NCBI GenBank assembly: GCA_034189035.1
Contig: JAXHVA010000043.1
Coordinates: forward strand, 1 to 38,602
DNA from: JAUXFK01 sp034189035
Lineage (GTDB): Bacteria > Desulfobacterota > UBA8473
Length of the DNA stretch: 38,602 bases
Direction: 5' to 3'
Positions 1 through 8,717 of the stretch are shown one piece after another. The number at the start of each line of letters is the position of its first letter. Positions within the stretch are counted from its first letter, which is position 1. The notes under the pieces are model-generated. The model did not search any database and was not told the origin of the DNA. It was given only the letters and a program-made list of their open reading frames with translations. Position numbers and translations under genes: made by a program.

Positions 1-1
1 T

Positions 2-187
2 TGGAAAAGACCTCATGGAGGTATCAATGTGCAAACTCCAATACTAAAACTCTACAAAAGGCTCAAAAACTATAATAACTCTCTCCCTGTGGTTATAGAA
101 AAACTAGCCGCTTATTTTTTTGCCAGAACCTTTGTGCTTGTCATGCATTTAGTTAATACCAAAAAGAGTGTATTTCTCAATTTTTAA
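2..187 (+). pseudogene. C-terminal end of an integrase-type transposase, cut by the window edge
   Basis: An open frame runs in from the left edge and stops at a TAA at 185-187, giving 61 residues. Near its start it reads WKRPHGGINVQTP. The RPHGG-N--TP pattern is the usual C-terminal signature of rve-type (IS3/IS481-like) transposases, where YN--RPH--L---TP follows the DDE catalytic core. The catalytic part would lie outside the window, so I cannot say whether the element is intact. The last 35 residues match nothing I recognise and may be run-on sequence from a degraded copy. The assignment rests on one short motif. Confidence 0.5.
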
Positions 188-262
188 AATCATATCATAC
201 TACTGCAGTAATTTTCGATATTCCTATTACGTGTCTGTTTTAATAAACTCTATCAAAAGCAA

Positions 263-730
263 TTAATCCTTTGTATGTTTTCCAAATTCTTCAAGCCTTT
301 CCAACATCTTCTCATAGTGGGTTCCTTTCCAGTATACCTTATTGCAATTCTTACAGAATGAAAAATCTATATGGGTCTTAAAGATATAATCTGGAACCCT
401 TCCATCTGCCTCTTCTTTGCTTATCTTTACAAGCGTTTTATTACATCCGATACAACGAGTAAGAACGCCCATATACTCTATTTTTAAATCCAGACCATTG
501 ATCACCTCTTCTAATTGTCTTATTGGGTCATTATCATGAATAAAAAAGAACTTATATGCTCTTTCTTGCTTCTTAATTAGGGTATTTCTGGTTAATATTA
601 TTCGTTCTTCTTTATCTGCAACACAGAGAAGCTCTTCGAAATCGATATTATTGGAATAGAGAGTATCAAAACCAATAATTCTCAACAACTTAGCAAGTTT
701 ACCTAACATTCTGTCAACTATTAATTTCAT
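263..730 (-). CDS. Mut7-C RNase domain protein with zinc ribbon
   Basis: A 155-residue protein of the Mut7-C family (PIN-like RNase fold). The N-terminus MKLIVDRMLGKLAKLLRIIG is the standard opening of this family, with an early Asp (D6) expected in the acidic site. It is followed by LTRNTLI, which carries further conserved polar residues. Two CxxC pairs (CIGC near residue 93 and CKNC near 126) form the zinc ribbon usual for the C-terminal half. Length is typical. The family is predicted to cleave RNA, but its physiological substrate is not established. No good Shine-Dalgarno sequence precedes the ATG. The gene is divergent from the lytic transglycosylase gene across a 283-bp AT-rich spacer and stands alone on its strand. 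Confidence 0.85.
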   Translation of the reverse strand: MKLIVDRMLGKLAKLLRIIGFDTLYSNNIDFEELLCVADKEERIILTRNTLIKKQERAYKFFFIHDNDPIRQLEEVINGLDLKIEYMGVLTRCIGCNKTLVKISKEEADGRVPDYIFKTHIDFSFCKNCNKVYWKGTHYEKMLERLEEFGKHTKD

Positions 731-772
731 AATTCTAATTAAGCTTTTTAATGGATATTCCGATACTTATAA

Positions 773-786
773 ATTAAGTACTTAAT
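773..786. promoter_or_regulatory. 14-bp perfect palindrome, possible operator
   Basis: ATTAAGTACTTAAT is a perfect palindrome in the divergent spacer between the Mut7-C gene (start 730) and the lytic transglycosylase gene (start 1014). It lies about 45 bp upstream of the Mut7-C ATG. It could bind a dimeric regulator, but short AT-rich palindromes occur by chance in DNA of this composition. The rest of the 283-bp spacer shows only the promoter listed at 909-936. Confidence 0.2.
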
Positions 787-908
787 GAAAATAAATATAA
801 CATTTCCCTTCAAAATACAAGAGCAAACCATAAAGAAAAGTATTTATTTAATTAACGATATGTGACATGATGGCTCAACTCAATTAGCTTACAAATCCAT
901 ATAATGTG

Positions 909-936
909 TTGACATACAGAGTATATTTGGTATATT
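909..936 (+). promoter_or_regulatory. sigma70-type promoter for the lytic transglycosylase gene
   Basis: TTGACA at 909-914 and TATATT at 931-936 are separated by 16 bp, with the -35 box matching consensus exactly. The start codon at 1014 leaves a leader of about 70 nt. It is read from the sequence only. Confidence 0.6.
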
Positions 937-1013
937 TACCCGAATTTCGTTGAGAGAATCACCTTTGTCTTTGGAGTCTCTTTTATACAAATCATTAAAA
1001 GATGTAGGTTAAT

Positions 1014-2624
1014 ATGTATAATTTCTGCAAGTTTGAAAATAAAATATTCAGAGCGATCACAGACAAGAGAACTATTGCTTTATTGCTATTTATTTCTCTA
1101 TTGTTCACAGGTTGCATGGGCTATATAAGCAAAAAAGAGACTCATATGTCGGAATTTCAAGAAGGGCCGGTTAAAAAAGATAATGGAAAAGAATTCAATT
1201 CTTCTAAGGAGTTAGGGATTGTAACTATCGATGAGATCAAGAATCTTGCTATTAAGTCAGACTATTTTGATATTTACAACTTTTCATTGATCGATAATGA
1301 TGACAGCTGGACAACCTTAATCCCAAAAAAATACACCGATTCCCTTGATGGTAATGACCGTAAAGTGCACATAGAAGAAAGAAACAATTTGGCCATTGAC
1401 AGAAATAACAATTTAATTGAAAATGATGTGAAGTATAATATCCCTATTGTGATTAATAAAAGAGTAATGTATTTTATCAATCACTTTCAAACAACCATGA
1501 AAGCTTCGTTTTCAAAGTGGTTATCTCAGTCTTATAAGTATATTCCAATGATGAGAGAGGTGCTAAAAGACAACAACCTCCCTGAGGATCTCGTTTATAT
1601 CGCGTTGATAGAGAGCGGTTTTAATCCTGCAGCCTATTCACGTGCCAGAGCATGTGGTCCTTGGCAATTCATTAAATCAACTGGTAAAAGATATGGACTT
1701 CGAATCGATTGGTGGATAGATGAAAGGAGAGACCCGGAAAAGTCTACCAAGGCTGCAGCAAGATATTTGAGCGACCTCTATGATATGTTTAGTTCATGGT
1801 ATCTCGCTGGTGCTGCTTATAATGCCGGGGAGAATAAGATCCGAAGGGCAATCGACAAGCATAACACCGAAGACTTTTGGGAAATGTCAGAATACCGTTA
1901 TCTTAAAAAAGAGACGAAGGACTATATACCCAAACTGATAGCAGCGACTATTATAGCAAAGAATCCTCATAAGTATGGGTTCAATGATTTAGAGTTAAAT
2001 GCCCCGTTATCGTATACTCAGGTGGCAGTATCGGATACCACTGACTTAAAGGTTATTGCGATGGCCTGTAATACGAATTACAGAACAGTAAAAATGTTAA
2101 ACCCTGAGCTAAGAAGGGGGTGTACCCCCCCCAATTATCCGGGTTATAAAGTAAAGATTCCCCAAGGCAAAAAAGAGGTTTTTGAGAAAAATTTTGCTAA
2201 GATACGTCCTAGTGAGCGATACACTTTTATAAGACATGTCATTAAAAGAGGAGAGACCCTTTATGGTATTGCCCGCCTTTATAATACCCGTATAATACCG
2301 ATTATGGAGCTAAACAAGATAAGAAATCCGAGAAGGATCAGATCAGGTAGAAGTTTGGTTATCCCTGTCAGGAGTTATAGAATCGTTAATAAGGGGATAA
2401 ATAATAAGAGGAAAACCTCTCAGGTTAGAAATGAGACATATTTTAACTCCAATTTAAAAGAATTATCCTATATTGTAAAAAAGGGTGATACACTTTGGGA
2501 TATTGCAAGGAGATATGAAGTCAGAACTTTTGAGATTAGATTCTGGAATAACCTTGGGATAAGCAATACGATCTATCCTGGTAATATATTAAAATTAAGG
2601 ATAAAATCTGATTTAAATACATGA
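1014..2624 (+). CDS. mltD: Membrane-bound lytic murein transglycosylase, MltD-like lipoprotein with LysM domains
   Basis: The product cleaves the glycan strands of peptidoglycan to 1,6-anhydromuramic ends and should sit on the periplasmic side of a membrane. The N-terminus has a hydrophobic stretch (residues 20-33) ending in a lipobox, LFTGC, so C34 would be lipidated. After a poorly conserved linker comes the SLT domain (about 165-310): ALIESGF carries the catalytic Glu (E200), followed by ACGPWQFI and AAYNAGE, both family hallmarks. Three LysM-like segments follow: a degenerate one around 335-385, then two clear ones opening HVIKRGETLYGIARLY (about 405) and YIVKKGDTLWDIARRY (about 485). This architecture is that of MltD. 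The ATG at 1014 has only a weak ribosome site but is needed for the signal peptide. moeA follows 49 bp downstream. Confidence 0.92.
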   Translation: MYNFCKFENKIFRAITDKRTIALLLFISLLFTGCMGYISKKETHMSEFQEGPVKKDNGKEFNSSKELGIVTIDEIKNLAIKSDYFDIYNFSLIDNDDSWTTLIPKKYTDSLDGNDRKVHIEERNNLAIDRNNNLIENDVKYNIPIVINKRVMYFINHFQTTMKASFSKWLSQSYKYIPMMREVLKDNNLPEDLVYIALIESGFNPAAYSRARACGPWQFIKSTGKRYGLRIDWWIDERRDPEKSTKAAARYLSDLYDMFSSWYLAGAAYNAGENKIRRAIDKHNTEDFWEMSEYRYLKKETKDYIPKLIAATIIAKNPHKYGFNDLELNAPLSYTQVAVSDTTDLKVIAMACNTNYRTVKMLNPELRRGCTPPNYPGYKVKIPQGKKEVFEKNFAKIRPSERYTFIRHVIKRGETLYGIARLYNTRIIPIMELNKIRNPRRIRSGRSLVIPVRSYRIVNKGINNKRKTSQVRNETYFNSNLKELSYIVKKGDTLWDIARRYEVRTFEIRFWNNLGISNTIYPGNILKLRIKSDLNT

Positions 2625-2673
2625 TAGCCTGAAATGAATAGTAAACGTATCGTTTATTCACCATGGAAAAAGT

Positions 2674-3924
2674 ATGATACCCATAGAAAAGGCCATTGAG
2701 TTAATATTAAAAGAGATAACACCCCTTGGATTGGAAAAGATTGACATTCTCAACTCTTTAGGAAGAGTCGCTGCTGAAGATATATATTCAAAGAGAGATA
2801 TTCCTTCTTTTGATAATTCAGCAATGGACGGATATGCTGTAAGGTTTATTGATATAAAGGGAGCTTCTCATGATAATCTATCCATATTGAATGTAATAGA
2901 GGATATCCCTGCTGGATATACACCGAATAGATTCGTCAGCAAAGGAGAAGCTGTAAGGATAATGACAGGTGCACCTGTTCCACAAGGTGCTGATACGGTT
3001 GTTATGGTAGAAGATACAGAAAAAGATGGAGATACAGTAAAGATATTTAGGGAAACACGAAAAGGTAGAAACATCCGACGGGCAGGTGAAGATGTCAAAG
3101 CCGGTGATTTGGTTATGTCCAGAGGCACACTACTTCGTTCGGCAGAAATTGGAATGATGGCATCTGTTGGGCGGTCATTTATCAGTGTCTATCAAGTACC
3201 AAGAGTGGCAATCCTTTCTACTGGAGATGAGCTGGTGGATGTGGATGGCAGACTTAATGGAGCAAAAATTATAAGCACTAATAGTTATACATTGATATCC
3301 CAAGTAAAAGAATGTAATGCGATCCCTATTTACCTGGGAATAGCAAGAGATACAAAAGAAGAGATAAAAGAGAAACTCAAAGAGGGGAAACATGCCGATA
3401 TTATCATCTCCTCTGGAGGGGTTTCAGTTGGTGATTATGACCTGGTAAAGGATGTCCTCAAAGAAATAGGAGCAGATATACGGTTCTGGAAGGTTGCAAT
3501 GAGACCTGGACAGCCCCTTGCCTTCGGTGTTATAGGTAGAAAGCCTATCTTTGGACTGCCCGGCAATCCAGTTTCCTCTATGGTATCATTTGAACAGTTT
3601 ATACGACCTTCAATCCTTAAGATGAGCGGTTTCAAACATATATTTCGGCCTGTAATCGATGCTGTACTCAAGGAAGATATATATCAAAAACGGGGGCGCA
3701 AGCGTCTTCTTCGCTCAATCGTAAGCCTAGAAGATGGAGAGTATTATGTCAGGCTCACAGGTGAACAGGGTTCAGGTATTCTGATGTCTATGGTCAAATC
3801 CAATGGTTTGATCATTATTCCTGAGGAAGGAGCAGATTTTAAAGCTGGCGAGAAGGTCAGAGTTCAACTGTTGAACAGAGACTTTGAATTGAGTGAAGAG
3901 CCAGGATACGCTTCTGTAGAATAA
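2674..3924 (+). CDS. moeA: Molybdopterin molybdenumtransferase MoeA
   Basis: MoeA inserts molybdate (or tungstate) into adenylylated molybdopterin in the last step of Moco synthesis. The 416 residues cover all four MoeA domains. Visible hallmarks are FDNSAMDGYAVR near residue 50, MTGAPVPQGADTVVMVED near 96-115, the MoCF-binding motifs STGDELV near 187 and SSGGVSVGDYD near 246, RPGQPLAFG near 277, and GLPGNPVSS near 291. GGAAAAAGT just before the ATG can act as ribosome site. No other Moco genes lie in the window, so the pathway must be completed elsewhere. The gene implies molybdo- or tungsto-enzymes, common in anaerobes. It is followed by a hairpin at 3945 and a 414-bp noncoding stretch. Confidence 0.95.
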   Translation: MIPIEKAIELILKEITPLGLEKIDILNSLGRVAAEDIYSKRDIPSFDNSAMDGYAVRFIDIKGASHDNLSILNVIEDIPAGYTPNRFVSKGEAVRIMTGAPVPQGADTVVMVEDTEKDGDTVKIFRETRKGRNIRRAGEDVKAGDLVMSRGTLLRSAEIGMMASVGRSFISVYQVPRVAILSTGDELVDVDGRLNGAKIISTNSYTLISQVKECNAIPIYLGIARDTKEEIKEKLKEGKHADIIISSGGVSVGDYDLVKDVLKEIGADIRFWKVAMRPGQPLAFGVIGRKPIFGLPGNPVSSMVSFEQFIRPSILKMSGFKHIFRPVIDAVLKEDIYQKRGRKRLLRSIVSLEDGEYYVRLTGEQGSGILMSMVKSNGLIIIPEEGADFKAGEKVRVQLLNRDFELSEEPGYASVE

Positions 3925-3944
3925 AAAAGAAAATGAAAGATTAC

Positions 3945-3981
3945 GCACAATGAGAGGATATCTTCCTATTTCCTATTGTGC
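3945..3981 (+). terminator. Hairpin downstream of moeA
   Basis: GCACAAT (3945-3951) pairs with ATTGTGC (3975-3981), and an inner AGG/CCT pair lengthens the stem across a small bulge. It begins about 20 nt after the moeA stop. The following bases are AT-rich (TATAATTATT) rather than a clean U tract, so it may be a weak intrinsic terminator or only a 3' end stabiliser. Confidence 0.4.
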
Positions 3982-4050
3982 TATAATTATTGCTACCATT
4001 GTAGTTAATAACAATTCGTATTATCCCTTCTATCGTCCACGTCTATTATA

Positions 4051-4226
4051 GAGACTCTCATTCATGAGAACCTCACTATCGACTATCCAGAAATGAGCAA
4101 TTCTTTCAAGACCAAAAAAGCGAGTAGTTTAACCACTCCAGTAAAATATGGCTTTGCATTTCACAAAGCAGGCAGAAGATATTGACATATTTCGAGGTTT
4201 AAAAGCTACGCCTGATGCAGAAATTT
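4051..4226. repeat. Decayed intergenic repeat, copy A (partner at 16481-16625)
   Basis: This stretch between moeA and htrA resembles 16481-16625 when the two are aligned by eye. Both have GAG-CTC/T-CATT, then CCTCAC, then an identical 13-mer GAAATGAGCAATT (here 4090-4102), then a local palindrome (here GAGTAGTTTAACCACTC), then ATTTCACAA. Further on is a second similar block of the form ATATTTC-TTAAAA-CTA-GC-TGA-CAGA-ATT. Copy A also holds a small hairpin, GCTTTG/CAAAGC around 4151-4170. Similarity is patchy, which suggests old copies of one noncoding element. No function is known to me. Confidence 0.4.
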
Positions 4227-4270
4227 CAAAAAAAAAAGACATTTCTTCTATAGACACCCACTAAGAATCC

Positions 4271-4299
4271 TTGAATAAGGGTATTAATTGTTTTATAAT
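4271..4299 (+). promoter_or_regulatory. sigma70-type promoter for the HtrA protease gene
   Basis: TTGAAT at 4271-4276 and a perfect TATAAT at 4294-4299 are separated by exactly 17 bp. The start codon at 4342 gives a 5' leader of about 35 nt. The 414-bp spacer 3925-4338 thus holds a hairpin, a decayed repeat and this promoter, and no gene. Confidence 0.65.
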
Positions 4300-4341
4300 G
4301 TTATTCACAAATAATCTCAGCTGAAGAAAAGGAGGAATATG

Positions 4342-5823
4342 ATGCATAACAGGTATAGGGTAAAGACTTTCATATGGGTTATAGCTTCTTTGATTGCAGG
4401 TTTAATTATCGCTTCCAAGTTCGATTTAACCCCATCGTTAAAGGCGATTTCTCCATTACAGGATAATAAAGAGATAGAAAGCAACTCATCTGATGCTGGT
4501 TCTAACCTTCCGTTTTTCGTTGATTTAGTAAAAGAATTGAAACCTGCGGTAGTTAATATTAGTACTACAAAAGTCATCCAAAGAAGAGGCCATAGAATGA
4601 TGCCCTTTGAGAGTCCTTTTGGTGAAAGAAGTCCATTTAGGGATTTCTTCGATAAGTTCTTTGAGGATATGGTCCCTAAAAATTACAAACAAACGAGTCT
4701 CGGCTCCGGATTTATTATTGACAAAGATGGTTATATATTAACGAATAACCATGTAATCGAAAGAGCTGATGAGATAAAGGTCAGACTTTCAAGCGGAAAG
4801 GAATTTCAGGCAACAATAAAGGGGAGAGACCCAAAGACTGACCTGGCCCTTATCAAAATAAAGTCATGGAAAGACCTGCCTACAGTTAAGATGGGCAGTT
4901 CAGATAAACTACAGGTGGGAGAATGGGTAATTGCGATTGGAAATCCATTTGGCCTTTCTCATACAGTTACAGCAGGAATTGTAAGCGCAAAGGGGAGAAT
5001 TATCGGATCCGGCCCCTATGATGATTTTATTCAGACAGACGCTTCTATTAATCCAGGAAATAGCGGGGGACCTTTGTTTAATTTAAGGGGAGAGGTTGTC
5101 GGAATCAATACCGCTATAGTTGCAAGTGGGCAGGGGATTGGATTTGCAATCCCGATTAATATGGCAAATGATCTCCTGCCGCAGCTAAAAGAGAAAGGAA
5201 AAGTCACACGAGGATGGTTAGGTGTAATGATTCAGGATGTCACCTCTGATCTCGCTGAATCTTTCGGGTTGAAAGATGCCAAGGGTGCTCTCGTATCTGA
5301 TATTGTCCCAGAAAGCCCAGCAGAAAGGGCAGGTATAAAACAGGGAGATATAATAATAGAGGTGGATGGTAAGGATGTCGATGAGATGAACAAGCTCCCA
5401 AGACTCGTAGCGACCCTGCATGTAGGAAAGGAAATACGAGTAAAGGTTATCCGAGATGGGAAAGAGAAGACATTTAGGGTTACCATCGGAGAATACCCTG
5501 AGGAAAGAATTCTTTCTTCAAGAAACCAGATTGGTGAAGAGTTGGGGATGACTATAGTTGAGTTAACACCAGATATTGCAAAGCAGTTTGGATATACTCA
5601 GAAAGAGGGAGTTTTGGTAAGCAATGTTTCACCAGGTAGCCCTGCCGATGAAGCGGGGATAAAGCGGGGAGATTTAATATTAGAGATAAACCGCAGGCCT
5701 GTTAAAAACTTAGAAAGTTACAAGTCTATCCTGAGTAATACAAAAGAAAGAAGGGTACTCTTCCTTATAAAGAGATCTGACAGCGCATACTATGTTGTGA
5801 TTAGCATACCACAGAAAGATTGA
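4342..5823 (+). CDS. degP: DegP/HtrA family periplasmic serine protease (Do)
   Basis: This is an envelope quality-control protease and chaperone. A hydrophobic N-terminal segment (about residues 11-27) exports or anchors it. The trypsin-like domain carries the full triad: His in TNNHVI, Asp in DPKTDLALIKI and Ser in NPGNSGGPL (H138, D168, S242, counted from the first of two tandem ATGs). The loop before it is rich in Phe and Arg (FRDFFDKFFEDM), as in DegP LA loops. Two PDZ domains follow, about 285-375 (VSDIVPESPAERAGIKQGD) and 390-485 (VSNVSPGSPADEAGIKRGD). Tandem ATGs stand at 4339 and 4342. GGAGG at 4331-4335 is only 3 nt from the first but 6 nt from the second, so 4342 is preferred. It has its own promoter at 4271 and its gene converges on the ubiE-type gene. 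Confidence 0.95.
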   Translation: MHNRYRVKTFIWVIASLIAGLIIASKFDLTPSLKAISPLQDNKEIESNSSDAGSNLPFFVDLVKELKPAVVNISTTKVIQRRGHRMMPFESPFGERSPFRDFFDKFFEDMVPKNYKQTSLGSGFIIDKDGYILTNNHVIERADEIKVRLSSGKEFQATIKGRDPKTDLALIKIKSWKDLPTVKMGSSDKLQVGEWVIAIGNPFGLSHTVTAGIVSAKGRIIGSGPYDDFIQTDASINPGNSGGPLFNLRGEVVGINTAIVASGQGIGFAIPINMANDLLPQLKEKGKVTRGWLGVMIQDVTSDLAESFGLKDAKGALVSDIVPESPAERAGIKQGDIIIEVDGKDVDEMNKLPRLVATLHVGKEIRVKVIRDGKEKTFRVTIGEYPEERILSSRNQIGEELGMTIVELTPDIAKQFGYTQKEGVLVSNVSPGSPADEAGIKRGDLILEINRRPVKNLESYKSILSNTKERRVLFLIKRSDSAYYVVISIPQKD

Positions 5824-5846
5824 TCCGTACTGACAGGACAAGAATC

Positions 5847-5864
5847 AATCATGAAAAAATGATT
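5847..5864. terminator. Small hairpin between convergent genes
   Basis: AATCAT (5847-5852) and ATGATT (5859-5864) form a perfect 6-bp stem with a GAAAAA loop, 24 nt after the protease stop and 67 nt before the end of the convergent methyltransferase gene. There is no U tract in either direction and the stem is AT-rich, so a terminator role is only possible. Confidence 0.25.
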
Positions 5865-5930
5865 ATTGGTAAAGGAGGTATTTTTCAACAACCTATAAGA
5901 ATGTTACAGAGACTTCAACGAACGGGGGGA

Positions 5931-6635
5931 TTATCGTCCTAGTTTATAGATTGCGCTTATTCCCCAAAGCAGATTTTGGTATGTTGCTTTTGTAAAACCC
6001 AGGCCCTTGAACTTTGAGATCAGTTCCTTTTGATTATAGAAGGTTTTGAGGGATTGAGGAAGATACTCATATGCATATTGTTTTTTCGTGAAGAACCTTG
6101 AGAGGATGGGTACTGCCTTATAAAAATAAAGATGAAAAATAAAGGCAACCAGCTTGTTCTCAGGATGAGAAACATCCAATAGGACAACTTTTCCTTCTCC
6201 GTCTATCACTCTTTTTGATTCGAGTCCAAAAGCCTCTATGCTTTCTAAGTTTCGAAGTGCAAATCCCATTATTATTGCATTAAAGGATTTATCCTTGAAA
6301 GGCAGTTCTTCTGCATCACCAATAACTATGTCTGTCCTCTCTCGAAGTCCTAATTTTTGGAGTTTTAAATTGGCTAAAGATAACATGTCATAATTGAAAT
6401 CACATAATACAACCCTCCCCTTGAATGACTTTTTCATTAAAAGGGAAATCGTCATATCACCTGTCCCAGCACATATATCGACGACCCGATCCAAATGAGT
6501 TACCTTTTTTATGGCAATATTTCTAAAGATCTGATCGGATCGAAAGCTGATGATCCGGTTAATAAGATCATATTCCTTCTTTATATCAGAAAACATCTTG
6601 GAAATCGTTTTTTTCTTTTGGCTAGAGTTCTTCAT
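5931..6635 (-). CDS. menG: UbiE/MenG-type demethylmenaquinone C-methyltransferase
   Basis: This SAM-dependent methyltransferase is expected to methylate demethylmenaquinone (and/or the ubiquinone precursor) in the last steps of quinone synthesis. The 234 residues carry MFSDIKKEYDLINRIISF, the usual UbiE N-terminal pattern, the SAM-binding glycine loop VVDICAGTGDMT near residue 52, GDAEELPFKDKSFNAI near 105, and FALRNLES. The RV-GKVVLLDVSHPE region and the closing segment WGISAIYKLGR also fit. In an anaerobe, menaquinone is the more likely product, which is an inference. Two ATGs stand in tandem (6638 and 6635). AAGGG is 2 nt from the first and 5 nt from the second, favouring 6635. It lies downstream of the antiporter gene and the 25-residue ORF on the same strand. 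Confidence 0.9.
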   Translation of the reverse strand: MKNSSQKKKTISKMFSDIKKEYDLINRIISFRSDQIFRNIAIKKVTHLDRVVDICAGTGDMTISLLMKKSFKGRVVLCDFNYDMLSLANLKLQKLGLRERTDIVIGDAEELPFKDKSFNAIIMGFALRNLESIEAFGLESKRVIDGEGKVVLLDVSHPENKLVAFIFHLYFYKAVPILSRFFTKKQYAYEYLPQSLKTFYNQKELISKFKGLGFTKATYQNLLWGISAIYKLGR

Positions 6636-6654
6636 CATATCCCTTCTTATTTTT

Positions 6655-6732
6655 TCACATCAACTCAGATCGTTTTCGAATCTTCGCCATCTTGACCTTG
6701 AATAATTTCTTCATTTCTTTATTGACACTCAT
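6655..6732 (-). CDS. Possible 25-residue basic peptide ORF between antiporter and methyltransferase genes
   Basis: The stop codon of the antiporter gene overlaps an ATG as ATGA (6729-6732), the classic arrangement for translational coupling. The ORF starting there runs 25 codons to a TGA at 6655-6657, about 20 nt before the methyltransferase start. The peptide begins MSVNKEMKKLFKVK and contains ten Lys/Arg residues with no hydrophobic segment. I recognise no family. It may be a real small protein, a coupling device that carries ribosomes to the next gene, or chance. The high Lys content is easily produced in AT-rich DNA. Confidence 0.3.
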   Translation of the reverse strand: MSVNKEMKKLFKVKMAKIRKRSELM

Positions 6733-8717
6733 TGTTCTGTATTATGGCTTAACCTAGCAACATTGCTGATCTTTTCCGGTGCGCCAAGTATAAATAACAC
6801 ATCATTAAAACAAAATGGCATGTTTACGTTTGGATTGGGAAATATTTGTGAGTTTCGACGTATCGCCAATACAGTAACTCCGTATCTCTTTCTCAACTCA
6901 ATCTCAGCTAAACTCTTCCCAACTAAAGGTGATTTTTCAGCAACTCTCAATGTATTGATTTCAACATCGGGAAGTTGCACTTTTAGATCAGAAAAAGATG
7001 CCGATTCCTTGTAAAGGCTTCGAAACATCTCGTAACCGTCTGATCGCACCTCAGCAGTCAACCTTTCAATCTCATCCCTCGGCACAAGATATTTTGCCAG
7101 AACCCGCGTTAATATTTCCACTGATGTCTCAAATTCTTCAGGGATGACTTCGTCTGCTCCTAATTCATAGAGAGGCTTCATCTCCTGGAGATAACGGGTT
7201 CGAACGATCAAATGTAATTCTCGGTTCAGTCTCCTCACGATTTCAGTAATTCTACGGGTTGCTGTAGGATCATTAATCGCCACTACCGCGATTCTTGCAT
7301 CTTTCACATTTGCGTATTCCAGTACAGCCGCCTGAGTCGCATCCCCATAATAAATTGGTTCACCCTTCGCTTTTTTACTCCGAACTGTTTCAGGGTTCAT
7401 CTCAATGATTGCATAGGGAATACCTGCTGCACTGGCTGCCCGTGCCACATTTCTACCGTTTATTCCAAATCCGACAATAATAATGTGGTGTTTCTTTTTT
7501 TCGACCTCTTTATTTGAAACAGGATAAAAACCCGATATTACCCTTTTTGGAAGTGGCAACAACACAGCAACATCAGCTACACGGGGTGCCAGGGTAATGA
7601 TGAATGGAGTCGCTGTCATGGTCACCACAGAAAAGGCCAAAAACATCTGATAAAAATCTCCGGCAAGTAAGCCATATTCAACACCAGTCTTCGATAAAAT
7701 GAATGAAAATTCACCAACCTGACAGAGAGCAAGACCAACCAGAATTGAAGTGCGAAGTTGGAATCCTAGCAAGATCGATGCAATACAGGCAATAATGGAT
7801 TTTAAAACCAAGATCCCGAAGACTATTAGCGCAATGGCCGCTGGTTGCTCGAAAAGGAAACCCACATCCAACAGCATACCTATAGAAACAAAAAAGAAGC
7901 TTGTAAAGACATCCCGGAAGGGGAGAATATTGCCGAGTGCATAGTGACTATAATCAGATTCGGAGATGATCAATCCCGCTAAAAAAGCGCCTAGGGCAAG
8001 AGAAAGACCAGAATTGTAAGTTATCCAGGCTATTGCGAGGCATAATAAGACTATACTCAGCAAAAAAAGTTCCTGGCTTCTCGTCCGGGCGATTTGGTAC
8101 AATATCTGAGGGACAATCCATTTAGCACTGACGATCACCAATACAATGACTCCGATTCCTTTGGCAATAAGAACGAGGAATGATTCGCCTGAGTTTCCTG
8201 TTTCTCCTGCCAGTAGAGGCGCAATCAATATCATTGGAACAATAATGATATCCTGGAAGATCAAGATGCCAAGAGTTGTGTGTCCGTGGGGACTATCAAC
8301 TTCAGCCCTTTCTTGGAGGAGTCTCATTACAATAGCCGTACTGCTGAGTGAGACGAGAAATCCGATAAAGATCGCCTCACCGATCTGTTGCCCCATTTGC
8401 CTGACAATAACAAACGTAACCAGAAGTGTTAACAATACCTGAATCGAGCCCCCCATTAGGACCGACTTCTTGATTTGAAGCAGGCTTTTAAACGAGAACT
8501 CGATTCCAATAGTAAAGAGTAACAACACAACACCGACTTCAGCTAAAACTTCGACCTCATGGACTGCCTTTATCAGTCCAAACCCGTAAGGCCCGGCCAA
8601 TATCCCTGTAAGGAGGAACCCCACAATAGTAGGTATGCGAAGTCGATGACATATAAAGAGGACAACAATGGACAGCCCAAATATGATAACAATTTCATTT
8701 AAAAGCATTATTTCCAT
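6729..8717 (-). CDS. kefB: Kef-type monovalent cation:proton antiporter (CPA2) with TrkA-N and TrkA-C domains
   Basis: A 662-residue inner-membrane transporter expected to exchange K+ or Na+ for H+. Residues 1 to about 385 are hydrophobic with 11-13 predicted membrane segments, including FLLTGILAGPYGFG near the start and SLSSTAIVMRLL, a CPA2 hallmark. A cytoplasmic TrkA-N (RCK) domain follows, beginning HHIIIVGFGINGRNVARAA (about 413) with the acidic IIEMNPE that marks NAD binding, then a TrkA-C domain (about 565-650) ending near VLFILGAPEKI. These domains gate transport by nucleotide or ligand. The first ATG (8717) has a weak ribosome site. An internal ATG at 8708 (MLLNEIV) is also possible. 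The gene reads divergently from the O-methyltransferase operon across a 322-bp spacer. Confidence 0.9.
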   Translation of the reverse strand: MEIMLLNEIVIIFGLSIVVLFICHRLRIPTIVGFLLTGILAGPYGFGLIKAVHEVEVLAEVGVVLLLFTIGIEFSFKSLLQIKKSVLMGGSIQVLLTLLVTFVIVRQMGQQIGEAIFIGFLVSLSSTAIVMRLLQERAEVDSPHGHTTLGILIFQDIIIVPMILIAPLLAGETGNSGESFLVLIAKGIGVIVLVIVSAKWIVPQILYQIARTRSQELFLLSIVLLCLAIAWITYNSGLSLALGAFLAGLIISESDYSHYALGNILPFRDVFTSFFFVSIGMLLDVGFLFEQPAAIALIVFGILVLKSIIACIASILLGFQLRTSILVGLALCQVGEFSFILSKTGVEYGLLAGDFYQMFLAFSVVTMTATPFIITLAPRVADVAVLLPLPKRVISGFYPVSNKEVEKKKHHIIIVGFGINGRNVARAASAAGIPYAIIEMNPETVRSKKAKGEPIYYGDATQAAVLEYANVKDARIAVVAINDPTATRRITEIVRRLNRELHLIVRTRYLQEMKPLYELGADEVIPEEFETSVEILTRVLAKYLVPRDEIERLTAEVRSDGYEMFRSLYKESASFSDLKVQLPDVEINTLRVAEKSPLVGKSLAEIELRKRYGVTVLAIRRNSQIFPNPNVNMPFCFNDVLFILGAPEKISNVARLSHNTEQ

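Noticed and set aside
2116..2133. Five-G and eight-C runs in the mltD gene, considered as a phase-variable tract or frameshift
   Set aside because: The frame is continuous across it and both LysM domains follow correctly. It lies in a linker before the second LysM domain and can also form a short hairpin, but there is no sign of slippage.
5871..5940. AAAGGAGG after the protease gene as a ribosome site for a small gene
   Set aside because: No ATG, GTG or TTG lies at a useful distance and the following frame stops after about 20 codons inside the convergent gene.
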